From positions 620,001-684,000 of the forward strand of contig JAQYUZ010000002.1 in NCBI GenBank assembly GCA_033819885.1: 64,000 bases of DNA, read 5' to 3'. Shown here piece after piece: positions 23,234 to 35,701 of the stretch (position 1 is the stretch's first letter; the number at the start of each line of letters is the position of its first letter). Both the position numbers and the translations under genes were made by a program. The notes beneath the pieces are model-generated. The model ran no database searches, had not been told where the DNA came from, and saw only the letters and a list, made by a program, of their open reading frames with translations. The stretch comes from Microbotryomycetes sp. JL201 (Eukaryota; Basidiomycota; Microbotryomycetes).

Positions 23234-24914
23234 ATGCCGAGGCGCAATGATGTGCCGTCTCGGACTCAGCAGACGCTCGTGCACGCTACAGAAGCCGTCA
23301 AACTGGCTAGTACAAATGTAGATGGGCCACGAAGAAGCAGCAGCAAGCGCTGGTTGCGCGCCAACGTTGTCCTCGGCAAGATCTTGAGCGCGTTGACTGC
23401 ATCATTCATCCTCAGAGGCTCGCGGCTCGTACTTGGAGATACTGGTCAGCTTAACCTCCGAGGGCGTTTGCTTGACTTGGCTAAAGGTTATTGCCAGCTC
23501 GATACATCGACGTCATTCAACGACGGCCAAAGCTCGCACTCGCTTACAAGGTGCACTTTGTCGTCTGGCTCATCTACTTGGTGGCGTCATTCTACTGCGT
23601 GTACTTTGCCAGCGACTCTCAAGAACGCAACACGCCCCCTGCAAAGGTTCGCGACAAGCTGGTGGTAAGGAAGCACTGTCAATCAACTCGAGCTCGTCAC
23701 TGATACGGTTGTACAGGTATACGAATGTGATGAGAAAGGAGAACCTTCGAGGTGCTACCTTGACAACTGCAAAGGCTCATTCAAGTCGATTCGAACGCGC
23801 CACTGCCGAGATTGCGCAAAGTGCAGACCCGGGTTCGATCATCACTGCCCGTTTGTCGACGCATGCGTGTACCGAAACTCTTTCAAGCCGTTCGTGTGTT
23901 TCATGGCGGTAAGTAAGGCAGGACGCTCTCGCTTGGGCAAAGCTAAGGGTGAAGATCGAACAGAGCGCCCTACCGCTGATTGGCGTCGCTGCGCTGCCAT
24001 TGATGTCCCTTCAAGTCCGAGCGATCAGATCTGTCGTTCAGCACACATGGTCAACAGCCGAGATGCATCGGATTTGGTGGAACAGACCGTGGCTGAGCTG
24101 GGCTGGTGGGCCAGTGTGGCGGTCAGTTTCTTCTTGCCGCAATCGTGTCCTAGGCCACTCATTGAGCCCTTTTGGGATAGATACCTTGGCGCAATCCTGC
24201 TCGGATACAGGATGTGGCGTCAAATTGAGCCAGAACCTCCGCTCCTTCTTCTCGAAACCCAGACTCGGACATTTACCAAAAGCGGAATCACATGGGCGTA
24301 CGACGAAAGTATTTGCCCTTCACTGGCGGTGCCTTCTTTCGAACCTTTGCTGCTCGTACTGGGCGCGCTCGTAGTGTGGACGATCGGTTTAGCCAGTCAG
24401 TCTTGCACCTCTCGCGAACGCGAGTGCTATTTGGCGCTGAGCGTCCACTGCAGTGATAGTCACGATCGTTCTCAACGTTCGGAGAGGACTGAGCACAGTA
24501 CAAGTTGAACGGGTGAGGCGGTGGCGCAAGATGAAAACCGATCTTGCACAAAAGGAGTTTCAACCTTATGACCCTCGGATAAGATTATGGGTTCCACTTC
24601 CCGAAGCTGCCACCAATCGAGGCTGTCGAGGAGCGGTCGTGACCGTCAGTCCAGAAGCGCCACTCTTTGATTTCGGCACCAAAAGAAATTGGAACGCGTT
24701 GATGGGCGGACCTACCTGGCTTGACTGGTGCAGTGAGGTCATTCTCATCAAACCGTCTTGCGGTGATAGCTGACCCTTGTATTGTAAAGTCCCGTGGAAG
24801 CTATCAATTTTGGACGATTCTTCGATTAATCCGAGAATTCTAGCTGACCTACAAGAACATGCTCGACGAGAGTTGGCAAAAAGAGAACGAGAGCACACTC
24901 AGGCTCGTCGATAG
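23234..24914 (+). CDS. DHHC-type protein S-palmitoyltransferase (Pfa family)
   Basis: Integral membrane acyltransferase attaching palmitate to cysteines of target proteins. The first exon (23234 to about 23443) carries a hydrophobic segment; intron gtcagc...ttgccag joins it in phase to ARYIDVIQRRPKLALAYK and TM2 (FVVWLIYLVASFYCVYF). The cysteine-rich domain is RCYLDNCKGSFKSIRTRHCRDC and then CRPGFDHHCPFVDACVYRNS, with the DHHC tetrad intact at about 23838. Further exons give PLIGVAALPLMSLQVRAI, the fungal-type NRPWLSWAGGPVWR, later TM segments, and a C-terminal tail with WNALMGGPTWLDW. The last exon reads VPWKLSILDDSSINPRIL and ends at 24914. Domain assignment is firm; which yeast Pfa paralogue it matches is not (Pfa5-like features). 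Confidence 0.85.
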
Positions 24915-25026
24915 AGGTTTGCAAAACAAAGATAGACAAGCAACAAGAGAATAGAGACGAATGCTGTAGAAATCAAGTCGCAGAAACCAAATCCATCACG
25001 TCGCGTGGAAAAGCTGTCTTGGAACG

Positions 25027-27353
25027 TTACTTTGACTTTTTCGACATGGGACCATCCAAAGAAATGCCAGCGGGTCGCTTGACGCTGGTTTCCCCTTTAG
25101 TTGAAGGTCAACTTGAGCCTTAGTCGGGTATTGCGCGCGTAAAACTTACATTGGAAGAAATCGCACCGGTACTCTTTGTTGACTTTGTCCTGACCTTGAC
25201 CCTTGTCGTAGCCAGGCCCAACTGGTCTGCATGACGCGAAAATCAATATCCTCACCAGAGGACGTAGAAAAGCTGGCTGACCTTGCACACAGAAAAAATC
25301 TTCGACCCTTGTTGATACCAGTCTTGTTGACCGTCATCATCTTGCTCGGCTCCCTATGTCCAGTGCACAACGGAGCTGCCTTCTGAGCAAATATGCCCTG
25401 CCATTGATTCGCAGCCTCGGCGTTGACGGCTTGCATGATGTCATAGTCTTCCGGCTCTAGCCCCTGGTTTGCCAAAGTCTCTTTTCCGCGTGAAGCAGAC
25501 TTAGCGACAGCGTCTGTCTCTTCGTCTGAGCTGCCTGCCAGCACGATCACATTGTTTGTTTCGCTGCTCGACTTTTTTGAAGAACCGTTGCTTGTCGAGG
25601 TCTTTCTGTTTTTGCTCGATGGTTTGGCCGGAGGTTGCACGAAGCTGGCGAGAGTTCCTTTTGATGCCGAGGGTTCAGACGACGAAGCTCTCCTGCTGCC
25701 GTTGCTCGCCTCTGGTGTCGCGTTCTGACTCGATTTGCGCTTCTTCACCGCTGCAGGTCTCGAGAGCGACCCTGATCCGCCTTCTGACGCTAGCGTTCCC
25801 GCTGGATTTGAACCGTTCGGACTCGATGCCACCTTTTTGACTGGCGGTGCTTGTTTGAAAAAACGAGCTATCGTCTGTTGACCACCTCCAAACTCTTTCA
25901 TCTTGCGTGCAGCCATCGCCGGCACTTCTGGACTTGGTCCATTTGGCGTGCGACCTGGGTTGAGCTCGTCCCACAATCGGACTTTTCCCCGACCTTCTAT
26001 CTCGATTTCGTCGTGCAGATCGAGGTACACAGGACAATGGTCTGAGCCCACAATGTCTGGCATGATGTCCGAGTCTTTTACCCAAGGAAGCAAGCCAGGC
26101 GTGACCAGAAAATAATCAATCCGGGCTCCATAGTTGGCTGGCCTGGACCCTCGACAATGTTAGCAGTCTGCTGGAAGATCAACGGGACAACGCGTACCTG
26201 GCGTCAATCTTCTGATTCCAACAGGTGAACATGCCGATGCGGTTCGGATGAAACATGCGTGTAACGTCGACGAGCACGCCATTCGGCCCAATAAAATTTC
26301 TGAACCACTTGCGCGATGGGTGTTCCATAAAAGACGAGAGTGCACCCTCTTTTGCTCGCTTTTCTGGCTCGACCGTATCCAAATCGGACGCGCAAATATT
26401 CTGAGCCCGCCGATGGTCAAAATTCGAGCGAAAGAAATGAGCACAAAGCACGCACAATGTCTCCAGTCACAATGACTTGGCGACCAGCCGCGATGAGGTT
26501 GCGCACTCGCTTGTCGAGCATATCATTGTAATGGTTTTTGAAGATGAGCCGCTCTTCGTTGGTCTCGTTGGGGCAGTAGCTACAGCGCATTATAGGATGA
26601 GCTCTCCAGAACTCACGCGGTGTTGATCAGATGCTCACAGGTTGAACAAGACAAACAAGCCGCAGTCGAGTACGACGGACCTTCCTTCGGCATCGAGGTC
26701 CTTCATGTCGACGTAGCTCAGGTCCGTCTGAGTCGTCAACGGATAGCCTCCTATTCTGCCTTGCTCCCCGACGCCGACCGGTATCAGTGAAGTACCGAGA
26801 CCTTCTTCCGCCTTGAGTGGCACGACCGAGCTCGATTTCGTAAACGTTGCCGTCCCATGGATGCCTCGGATCGACCTACTGAAGAACGAATAGAAGCACT
26901 CCCATTTATTCATGACTGCCATCGACTTTTCCATCTGCGCTCGCGTGATTTTCGTCTCTGTGCAAGGACACGAGCGAGCTCAGTCGAGTTGCGCCGATCT
27001 GAAGACGGATACGAATGCTCAAGGTCGCACCTTGGAAGCAGATGATGTCGGCGCCTAAATAGTCTAGAATTCCTTCGTATGTCTTGCAGTCGCGCCAGCT
27101 GCCAGTTCAAAGTGATGCAACAAGTGGGTCAAGGCCAGTCAGCGCAAGCCAGCCGGTGCGGTGCGCTTTCACGGCCACATGGGCGTTGATCGAAGTCACC
27201 AGTCGACGTTCAAATGCCCGATGGACGCGGACAGGCATCGTGTCGGGCTGCAGAGGCGCAGCGGCCATCATGACGACACCCTGCATCGACGACTCACGGG
27301 TGATACTGGTGCAACGTCTTGATACCATTGACGTTCCATGTGATCAGCCTCAT
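25027..27353 (-). CDS. APN2: AP endonuclease 2 (Apn2/APE2) with PIP box and GRF zinc finger
   Basis: Exonuclease III-family class II AP endonuclease for base-excision repair. The start MRLITWNVNGIKTLHQYH at 27353 holds the N-terminal metal-site Asn. Further exons give ADIICFQ, ETKITRAQM (metal-binding Glu), GRQVIVTGD, the MFHPNRIGMFTCWNQKIDA segment and, in the exon ending 25146, GSDHCPVYLDL (catalytic Asp-His). The C-terminal tail has two PCNA-binding-like motifs (QQTIARFF, GTLASFV), a Ser-rich linker, and the GRF zinc finger with CTGHREPSKMMTVNKTGINKG. A last intron (gtaagt to ctaaag) splits CDFFQ-W and leads to a 13-codon end SKKSK; reading through would instead end in RLRLKLTFN. Six or more introns. 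Confidence 0.92.
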
Positions 27354-27527
27354 CGCGACCGAGACTGCCCCGCGCCGCGCGGCGCTTCTCTGGCAATCGT
27401 GGGCCAAGTGTGGCGTGAGCGAACGCGCAGTGTTGCGCGACTGGTATCGCCGGCTCAAAGTCGAGAAGATGATGACAGTGATGCAGTTCTAGATTGGTCG
27501 AGGATATATATGTACTCTTCTCCGTCA

Positions 27528-29468
27528 CTACTGCTCCTTCTGCTTGTTCTTTGCTCTCGCCTCGCGCACACACTCTGCCAACCTGGCAAAGCCAAGCTCT
27601 GCGTCCTCTTCTGTCGCGAGCGAATACGACACTCGGACGCAAGACGACACGGCACCTGTAGGACTGAACCCTTTACCTGGTACGGCCAGCACGCCCTTTT
27701 CCACTGCAGTGTTGGCAATCAAGTCGAACGAATCGCCAGCAGAACCGTCCTCGGTCAACTTGAGGTTTAAATAGAGCTGCAGGTCGCGAAAAACATGGCC
27801 TCAGACACCCAACTTCACCAAGCCGAAAGAGAAATGGCACACTCACAAACATGCCAGCGTCAGGGCTGACCCAAGTCGCGAGACCGTCCAAGTGCTTGTG
27901 CGCGATGCGTTCAAACATGGCGCGCTTCTCATCGTAAAACTTGGCAACACGTTTCGTGTGCTCAAAGAATCCGTCAATGCCCCACTTGTTGAGCAGTGCG
28001 AGCGCAATCGCGGCAGTTGTCGAGCTGAGAATCGCCACGAGAGGTGCGTTCAGATTAGTGCTGCTCCCAATTCACCCGGACGCAAGTTCGACTGACTTTG
28101 GTTGCAGATTGGTGTTTGATGTCATCAAGTCCAAAACGTCCACGATCTGGGGCGGACCGGTGACAAAGCCGATACGCATGCCAGACGACAAGATCTTGGA
28201 AAACGTGTCGAACCTCAACACACGACCAACCTGAGGCTGAGCGTAACCGTTTGCGCCATCCAGCGACGAGCTAAGGTCACGTGCTTCGAGCTCAAAGTAA
28301 CTCGGTGCTTGCTTGGACGTGTCGAATGCCAAGAAGGCATATGCATCATCTTCCATGATGACAAAGTCGTGCTTGCGAGCGAGGGCGAGCACTCGCTCTT
28401 TGCGGTCTTGCGGTGCCGAGCAACCAGACGGGTTCGAGCCCGTGGGACTTTCGATGGGATCCTAGATCAGCAGGGCCATTTAAGCGATCATGTCACTAGT
28501 CCACTCACATGGTGTACAGCATCTTTGGGAACCGCTCGTTGGGTCTCTTGGTCGACCAGGAGTCGAGGACCTCCTCCAGCGCATCCACGTTCAAACCGTT
28601 GTTGTCCGTAGGAACCTCTGGAGCCAAATTCATTCATCAGCACGCTCGTGAGTACTTGTGCAAGAGCAGAGACTTGCCGACCAGGTTGGCTTCCAGGGGC
28701 GTTAGCAGACCGAGGGTGCCTCTGAAGGAGCAAGACGGGTCAAGGCAAGCCAACTGACAGCGTCGATTTCAAACGTACGGGTAGCATGGGCTTTCCATAA
28801 GAATAGAATCTCCGGGATCAACGAGAGAGCACATGGCCTGTTCGATGGACAGCGGAATGAGCATCAAATGGCAGGGGATGGTGGCGAAACAGGCTGCTAA
28901 CCTTGTTGAGAAGATCCTGTTCGGAGAACACGTGCGCAATCGCATCAGTGCAATTCAAAATAGAGGAAAGGCACGAAAGACGCACCTGACTGCCGGATCC
29001 AACGCTGACGCGCCAGGTCTTGTCCTTTGCTCGATTATGCTTGCGTTCCTGCAAGACTTCGAGCCATTTGACAAGGCCTTGCAAGCCTGGCGTCGGCCCG
29101 TATTGCAGTCCTTCGCTCAATTGCGAGCCCTGAACGATAATCTCTTCCTCTTTGCCACCGGGCACGACCGGTTTGATGGTCGCCTTCAAGCTCGAGAACG
29201 GGAACGTTTCACTGTTGGGCTTGCCAGCCAAAAATGACACCATGCCGGGAATGTTTTCTAGTGGGAACAAGCCTCGGACTGGTGCGGTGTACCGTTGTCA
29301 GTGTCGAGCTCGAGTCAAATGACCGCGCCGCCGTCGGGCGTCCGCGCCGCGACCAAAGTGCGCCGACACAGCACAAAGGCGAAATGGGAACTGACTAGCT
29401 GACGGCTGCCATGATCTGCCTTGCTTCGAGATCAATCGCGACCAGTCGTGCACGACGAGGTCAGACAT
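27528..29468 (-). CDS. PLP-dependent aromatic / 2-aminoadipate aminotransferase (Aro8-like)
   Basis: Fold-type I aminotransferase of the Aro8/kynurenine-aminoadipate group, acting in aromatic amino acid or lysine metabolism. The N-terminal exon carries RGLFPLENIPGMVSFLAGKPN, then EGLQYGPTPGLQGLVKWL. Mid exons have GSNPTG-type substrate-loop sequence (28420-28440), EDDAYAFLAFD and the PLP-lysine motif FDTFSKILSSGMRIGFV (about 28170-28210). The C-terminal exon reads VEKGVLAVPGKGFSP and SCVRVSYSLATEED. About six introns. The start is uncertain: ATG 29468 (SDLVVHDWSRLISK) and ATG 29413 were considered, and neither joins in phase to RGLFPLE with an obvious donor. Divergent from the YggS-type gene, 151 bp between start codons. 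Confidence 0.82.
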
Positions 29469-29619
29469 GGCGACGAGCAGAGATTAAGGAAGTCCGAACC
29501 GCGACTTTTGGTCACTCATGCTGCGGCGGCACATTGGCAATTCTTTCGTGCAACTCGAGCGGGCGCCGTCAATCTTGTATCAACGGTCTGCTCGATATCG
29601 CTCGACCGCTGAAAGAAGT

Positions 29620-30687
<1,068 letters not shown>

Positions 30688-30828
30688 TGCGGTTCTTTCG
30701 AGACGGATTTGTTGTAACAAGAAAGGTATATTACGCGCGCGAGCTCGTGTACACGGCAGAAACAACATTGGTACACCGGCATAGAAATTATTGTTCAGAT
30801 TATGGCCATGTTGCGTCGCGACGAAAGT

Positions 30829-32517
30829 TCACTCGCCACCGTTCCGTCGACGGCCGCCGCCTCCACCTGCCGTTCGCGCCCTCTTTCTCCTCACTTCTCC
30901 CAAATCGCCCTCAATCTCATCACCACGAAGTGCACTCAATCCAGCAAGACTCTTGCCGAATTGAGGGTATGTGCCACTGGGCACCGAAAAGTGCGCTGGC
31001 GGCAAACCAGGTTGCGCTCGAGGACCGAGCTTGCGCTTGCCGATAATGGTCGTATTGGTCGACGGTCCGGCGAGCGCAGACAGCAAAGGATGTGCGCTCG
31101 TATGAGCCGTGTGAGGGTTAGGCAAGAATGTGCCCATGATGTTGAAAGGATCAGACACGGCGTCGCGATATGTCAACAGCGACGCGAACGGATTCTCGGG
31201 CGCGGGTGAATCTCTACCATTGACGCTACCGCTAGTGGCGGCGCCATTGCCATTCGTTGCACCGTTGGCGACAGCATCGGGAGAAGCCTGGCGTGGACCG
31301 CCGCCGCGAGCGCCTGCCGTCCTGCCGCTGCCTCGCATCCGTCGAGTGCCATGGGACCGCGACTGGGAGTCGAGAAAGGATTCTGCATGAAAAGCAGGGG
31401 AGATCAGACGAACCCAGAATGATTGATCTAGGGCGAAAGCGACTTGCCCAAGGATGTGCCATCTCCCTCCTTGTCTTCGGTCAAGCGCCTCCGTCGTTCT
31501 TCGACCCCCTCGAGGAGCCTGTCGACGACGCCCTTGGACGCCGACTCGTATTCGTCCTCTATCCTGTCTACCTCTGCATCGTACAATTTGCGAGCGACGG
31601 CGACCTGGTGCAAGTGAAAGAGCCTGATGGCGAGCAGCTGGTTCGAGCGCTGATGCGACAGCCTGTGCAGCGCGAACAAGTATGGCGTCGGGTGCATGTC
31701 TGGAATTACTGGGTCTGTGAAAGGTAACGATGGCGGCAACTGGCCGACAGGGATATTGAGGTCAAACGTCGGAAAGACGGGTGGCGGCAGCAATTCGTCT
31801 GCCGTGCGTGCGAAAATTTCAGACAAATCTTGAAACACTCTGCAAATGACGTGAAGGACGATCGATCAGTCTCAAAACTGAAGAGATTCGGGCTGGGTTT
31901 TGGTGCGACCGTTCTCGGCTGCGGGCGGTCCGAGCGCGCGCAGCACAGGCAGAACGCGCAAGGCGCCAGCAGATTAGACCAGTCCAGTGAGAGTGTGACA
32001 GGCAGGTCGTAGGCGAGCGCCAGGTGCACAAAAGTTTGTTTCTGCGAGCACACTGCTGTGCAACACTGGATAGTTGGCTAGCGTGTGGGGTTCGCGACGG
32101 GCGTTTGCTCGAAGCAAGCCGATGCGGGCGCAACGAGACGGAACCAGTGCAGCAGTCCAAATGGAAGCTCACCTGTCTCTCCTCGCAACAGTGTCCTCGT
32201 ACAGCCTCGATACACGCTCGACCATCCTTCGCCGTTTGCCCGAGCGGTCGACCGGAGGCGCTTGCGGCGGCGCGGTAGCGGTCTGTTGCTGTTGCTGTTG
32301 CTGCTGTTGTTGCTGCTGAGCAGCAGTGTATCCTCCTTGAGAGGGTGGACCAACACACGAGTCAGCTCGAATTCGATCGACAGTCGAGCGCGGGCCAGCG
32401 TCACCGACTGGACCGATTCAGCGCAAGCCCGCTCCGAGACTGACCGTACGGATCAGCACCATCAGCATATGGTACTGGCGATGCATCTCGTCGCTGCGAC
32501 CACGCGCTGGCCGACAT
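30829..32517 (-). CDS. Sds3-family protein (Rpd3L histone deacetylase complex subunit), copy 1
   Basis: Probable chromatin co-repressor subunit. The first exon starts MSASAWSQRRDASPVPYADG; intron gtcagt to tcaag joins it to GYTAAQ, a poly-Gln run, then KRRRMVERVSRLYEDTVARRDR, the start of the Sds3-like coiled coil. A middle exon is unclear (around 31975-32080). Then FQDLSEIFARTADELLPPP and HPTPYLFALHRLSHQRSNQLLAIRLF lead to the diagnostic helix KLYDAEVDRIEDEYESASKGVVDRLLEGVEERRRRL. The C-terminal exon ends with GKSLAGLSALRGDEIEGDL and a basic tail. The same family appears again at 53901-56596. Confidence is good for the family and low for exact exons. Confidence 0.68.
32281..32323. repeat. 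Trinucleotide run encoding poly-Gln
   Basis: A mixed CTG/TTG run on the plus strand equals CAG/CAA codons on the minus strand. It encodes about eleven Gln near the N-terminus of the Sds3-family protein. Interruption by CAA codons limits expansion. Confidence 0.7.
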
Positions 32518-32836
32518 GATGCCGTGCAACAGTCGAGGTAAACGGAGCTTTGACAAAGGCCAGGCACGGCAGTCATTTCACTTCCAGACGCGCATACACG
32601 CACGTCGCAAGCGAGCTTCAAGACACTCTGACAGTCCATATTTTTGTGACAACAAGAGATTGAACAACAAGATAAGCGGGTCAAATTGCTACTAAGCTCG
32701 AAAGAAAGAGTCTTTTGCAGACCCTGGACACCTTGAACAGCGGACTGGGGCAGTGATGCGACTGATGCGACGAAGTGAACGGGCCGCGCTGAGGGAAACG
32801 TGATGACTTGAACAATCGCTTTGGTTGGGTCGTGCA
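32518..32836. other. Intergenic, about 320 bp
   Basis: Upstream of the Sds3-family start and downstream of the HSK3 stop. The open frame on the minus strand is the read-through of HSK3 flanks in other frames. No element recognised. Confidence 0.4.
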
Positions 32837-33281
32837 CTAGTCCTGCGCCACATTCGGCGGTGGCACGTCTGCCGGCGTCAAGATGCGGTTGGCGCTCATG
32901 AACCTGTGGTTCAATCAGACCAATCAGAAGCTCAGTCAGCATCATGCGTTCATGAATTGTTCACGCGAGCAAGCGACGCGTCTCGACGTGTCGTCGACGT
33001 GCACGGGCGCACGCGTCCGGCACCGTCGATCAACGCGGTTTGTGAGAGACATGACCATACAATCAGCATGCTTACCACGCAGCGTGGTATCCTGCCAGAC
33101 TTCTCATGAACTTTGCTTGCTCGCTCGTCGTGATCGTCAACCTGTCAAGCTCGGCGACTCGGTCGCTCAACACGCTCAGCTGTTGCGCGAGCAGGTGCAG
33201 CTGACGTTGCTTGTTACTCGTCGCTGTCGTATTGTTGTACATGGCTTGCGATGCCGCTGATGCTGAACCAGAGTACGACAT
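32837..33281 (-). CDS. HSK3: DASH/Dam1 complex subunit Hsk3
   Basis: Small kinetochore protein of the DASH/Dam1 ring that couples chromosomes to microtubules; fungal-specific. Two exons. Exon 1 from ATG 33281 reads MSYSGSASAASQAMYNN, then NKQRQLHLLAQQLSVLSDRV and TTSEQAKFMRSLAGYHAAW. Donor gtaagc after the TG of Trp and an acceptor ending acag give FMSANRILTPADVPPPNVAQD with a stop at 32837. The heptad-like helix, the QAKFMRSLAGYHA block and the following FM-AN-I block match Hsk3 in order and spacing. The product is under 100 residues, typical for Hsk3. The intron is long for this window (about 200 nt). An in-frame non-ATG extension upstream was ignored. Confidence 0.75.
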
Positions 33282-33401
33282 GCGAAGGTTGGGCCAAGAG
33301 TGGATTAAAGCTAAGATTGACAACAAGAAACACATGAAACAAACACGGGGTCCCCAGAATGGTCCAACTCGTGGACGTGAATGCTAATGAAACGACCGAA
33401 C

Positions 33402-34781
33402 TCAATCGAACAACGACTTTGGCGCGGTGACGGGCGTGGCGTTGTGTCCGACCGTCACGACGCCAACCATGGCCGCCAGACCGCCACAGGACCTCATCGA
33501 GCTGACGTCTTGCTGACTTGATAGCGAGGAAACGGACCCTGATAATGACGTATAACCATTGGGCTTGGCAAGCGCAGACTCTTTCGAGTCAGTGTCGCCG
33601 GCATCGTCGCCGTTCGCAGCCTTGGACTCCATTCGCGTCAACGTCTGCTCGTCCGGCTTCTCGATCCGACCACTCCACACGCCAACGGCCTCTCTGACGC
33701 CTTGCAGCTCGAGCCACTCCCTGACACTAAGGCGACTGACCGGCTCATCGCCCTTGCGCTCATAGTCGATTGGCGAATACGTAGGAAAAGAAGCCGGTGG
33801 CTCGTCCGAGATGCGCACAGAAATAGCCGTCCCCGATGATGACGTGCCGGAATGTCTCCTGGAAGTTGCTTTCGGTCTTAGGCATGGTGGCAATGGCGGC
33901 AGAGTGGCATGACCGGGCGTTGAAGGCGGCGGCCGATCCTCGTCCTCCTCGCCGTCATCGAGGTTTGGCGGCTCGACAAACTCTAAACGTTCTTCGTAAT
34001 CGCTCACTTCAGACCGTGGCGCTTGTGGCGCGGCTACATGACTGTCAAAGCTCATTATCCGCGTCGCTGAAGTCGGTGTTTTCTGTGTTGTTTCGTCTTC
34101 GTCCTCGTCAAACACGGATGAAAGTCTTGCGCTAGTAGGCTGCTCCGGTTCGTCCTCCCAGAGAGCTCGTCTGGCCGCAGCCAGCTCCGGGTCTTCGCCC
34201 GGTGCGCGCTCTTTCGCCACGGACGGTTTCCGAAGGCTGTCGAGCACCTGTTGAGTTTGTTTGGTTGGAACGGGTGGTGGCGGGGGGAGGACAGGCAGAT
34301 GGTCTCCAACAGACGACGGCGGCGAGCTAACGAGCTCTGCTCCCGTCAGATCTGACACTGTCCCGCTTCCTGAAGCAACCGAGCTCGACGAGCTCATTCT
34401 TCTAGCCCGTTCTGAAGAGCTGGGTGCTGTTGTTGCGACGCACACGCCGCCAGTCGGGTCGAGCCTCGCGAGGCTGACCGGGTGTGACGGGTCGACCGTA
34501 GAATCGTCTCCTTCCTGGCATGTCATCGTCCCAGGAGGCATGTACATGAATGCGGGAGCAGCGGTCTTGCCCGCAGCATTGAGAGATGATCTGTTACGAT
34601 TGTGCGAGAGCGACGACCGTCTCGAAAGGTGAGACGATGAAGCATCGCTTAGCGCCGGCGATAGCGGACCCATCGAAGACGAGTTCGACTTGATCGACGC
34701 GACAGATGAAGTGCGCTCGTGTGCAGGCGAGTCGGACGGCGGGACATTTGGCGGCCGCAGCGCCGCGGCGTCCGTCGTCAT
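33402..34781 (-). CDS. Hypothetical Ser/Pro-rich protein with conserved TYSPIDYER block
   Basis: Long single-exon frame of 459 codons, mostly low complexity: Ser-rich N-terminus, a Pro run (VLPPPPPVPTKQ), acidic patches (FDEDEDE, DDGEEDEDRPPP). I do not recognise the family. The only structured-looking part is ISVRISDEPPASFPTYSPID followed by YERKGDEPVSRLSVREWLELQ, near residues 325-370. This has the feel of a short linear-motif region (a V-R-I-S step followed by an Asp-Tyr-Glu-Arg step, loosely like PP1 regulatory proteins), but that is only a guess. The length of the open frame and strand-consistent composition argue that it is real. It lies about 120 bp upstream of HSK3 on the same strand. 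Confidence 0.6.
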   Translation of the reverse strand: MTTDAAALRPPNVPPSDSPAHERTSSVASIKSNSSSMGPLSPALSDASSSHLSRRSSLSHNRNRSSLNAAGKTAAPAFMYMPPGTMTCQEGDDSTVDPSHPVSLARLDPTGGVCVATTAPSSSERARRMSSSSSVASGSGTVSDLTGAELVSSPPSSVGDHLPVLPPPPPVPTKQTQQVLDSLRKPSVAKERAPGEDPELAAARRALWEDEPEQPTSARLSSVFDEDEDETTQKTPTSATRIMSFDSHVAAPQAPRSEVSDYEERLEFVEPPNLDDGEEDEDRPPPSTPGHATLPPLPPCLRPKATSRRHSGTSSSGTAISVRISDEPPASFPTYSPIDYERKGDEPVSRLSVREWLELQGVREAVGVWSGRIEKPDEQTLTRMESKAANGDDAGDTDSKESALAKPNGYTSLSGSVSSLSSQQDVSSMRSCGGLAAMVGVVTVGHNATPVTAPKSLFD

Positions 34782-35666
34782 CGCTGTCTGGCAATTCCCG
34801 CGGTGGCGGCCCTGCTTCCGTCACCTATCAGCGAGCAGTAGTAATGAGACCTTGTCAACGCAGGCAGGCAGGGAGAGGTTGTGGGTGTTGGATGCGGGTC
34901 ACGATTAAACGCGGGACGCGCGCACAGGAAGCGTCACGGGCCGGGATGCATGAGCCCTATTCTCATGTACCGATGCAGTAAAGACTAGAACTTCCAGAAT
35001 GATATTAATTGCACATCTGTTTCTGACGTGAGGCAAGCACCATTTGATCAAGCGCAAATCGCCGTGTGCATGAGACCAAAATGCGAGCTGCGTCGGTAGC
35101 CAACACTACTGACAAGGTTCAGTGCACGGTCTGCCGCTGTCTTATTTGAAATGTTCCGATCGTCAGCGTCAGGTCACACGACTTGGCGATATCAGGCTGC
35201 CAACGCTGTCGAGAAGCGCAAAAGACGCCCTGGTGTCTGACGAGTGATATCAAACGACAACATGATCTTCAACGTCGGCTCAGAGTGGTGTTGACGTATG
35301 GAAGATTCGATTTCCGCAGCGACCCAATCTTCAAGGGCTCTCGGCAGAGTGAAAGATGGCAATCGTTTATCATCAGGGCCAAGTAGATCATGCTGTCGTT
35401 GATGTATGCTCGTAGAGCGTATTCGAGCCTGAGCGCGACCGTGCGTCGCGTCGAGCGGAAAAGGGAAAACGCGCACTTACGCTGTCGACAATGTTGTTCG
35501 ATTCGTGCGACCGATCAAGAGCCCAATGCAGCTACTAGACTAGCTGCAGCGGAAATGAGCCAGGTCGCATGGTCGGGTCCGCCCCGTCAAGCCGGGGACG
35601 AAGAGCGCGGAAGCCAAAGTAGGCCCGAGCGCAAGAGCCGAGGCTATCTTGGATCCACGACAAGAG

Positions 35667-35699
<33 letters not shown>

Positions 35700-35701
35700 G
35701 C
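34782..35701. other. Intergenic, about 0.9 kb, ending in a T30 tract
   Basis: Upstream of the Ser-rich gene and downstream of the TMEM170-like stop. It contains scattered short frames without motifs. The main feature is a run of 30 T (35669-35698), three bases from the TMEM170 stop codon. Confidence 0.5.
35669..35698. repeat. Homopolymer T30 (A30 on the transcript strand)
   Basis: Thirty consecutive T on the plus strand. Read on the minus strand, it gives the TMEM170-like stop TGA, then GCC, then A30. A templated poly(A) this close to a stop is unusual. Confidence 0.85.

Noticed and set aside
23825-23850. gggttcgatca, resembling a tRNA B box
   Set aside because: It lies inside the DHHC codons of the palmitoyltransferase and has no tRNA fold around it.
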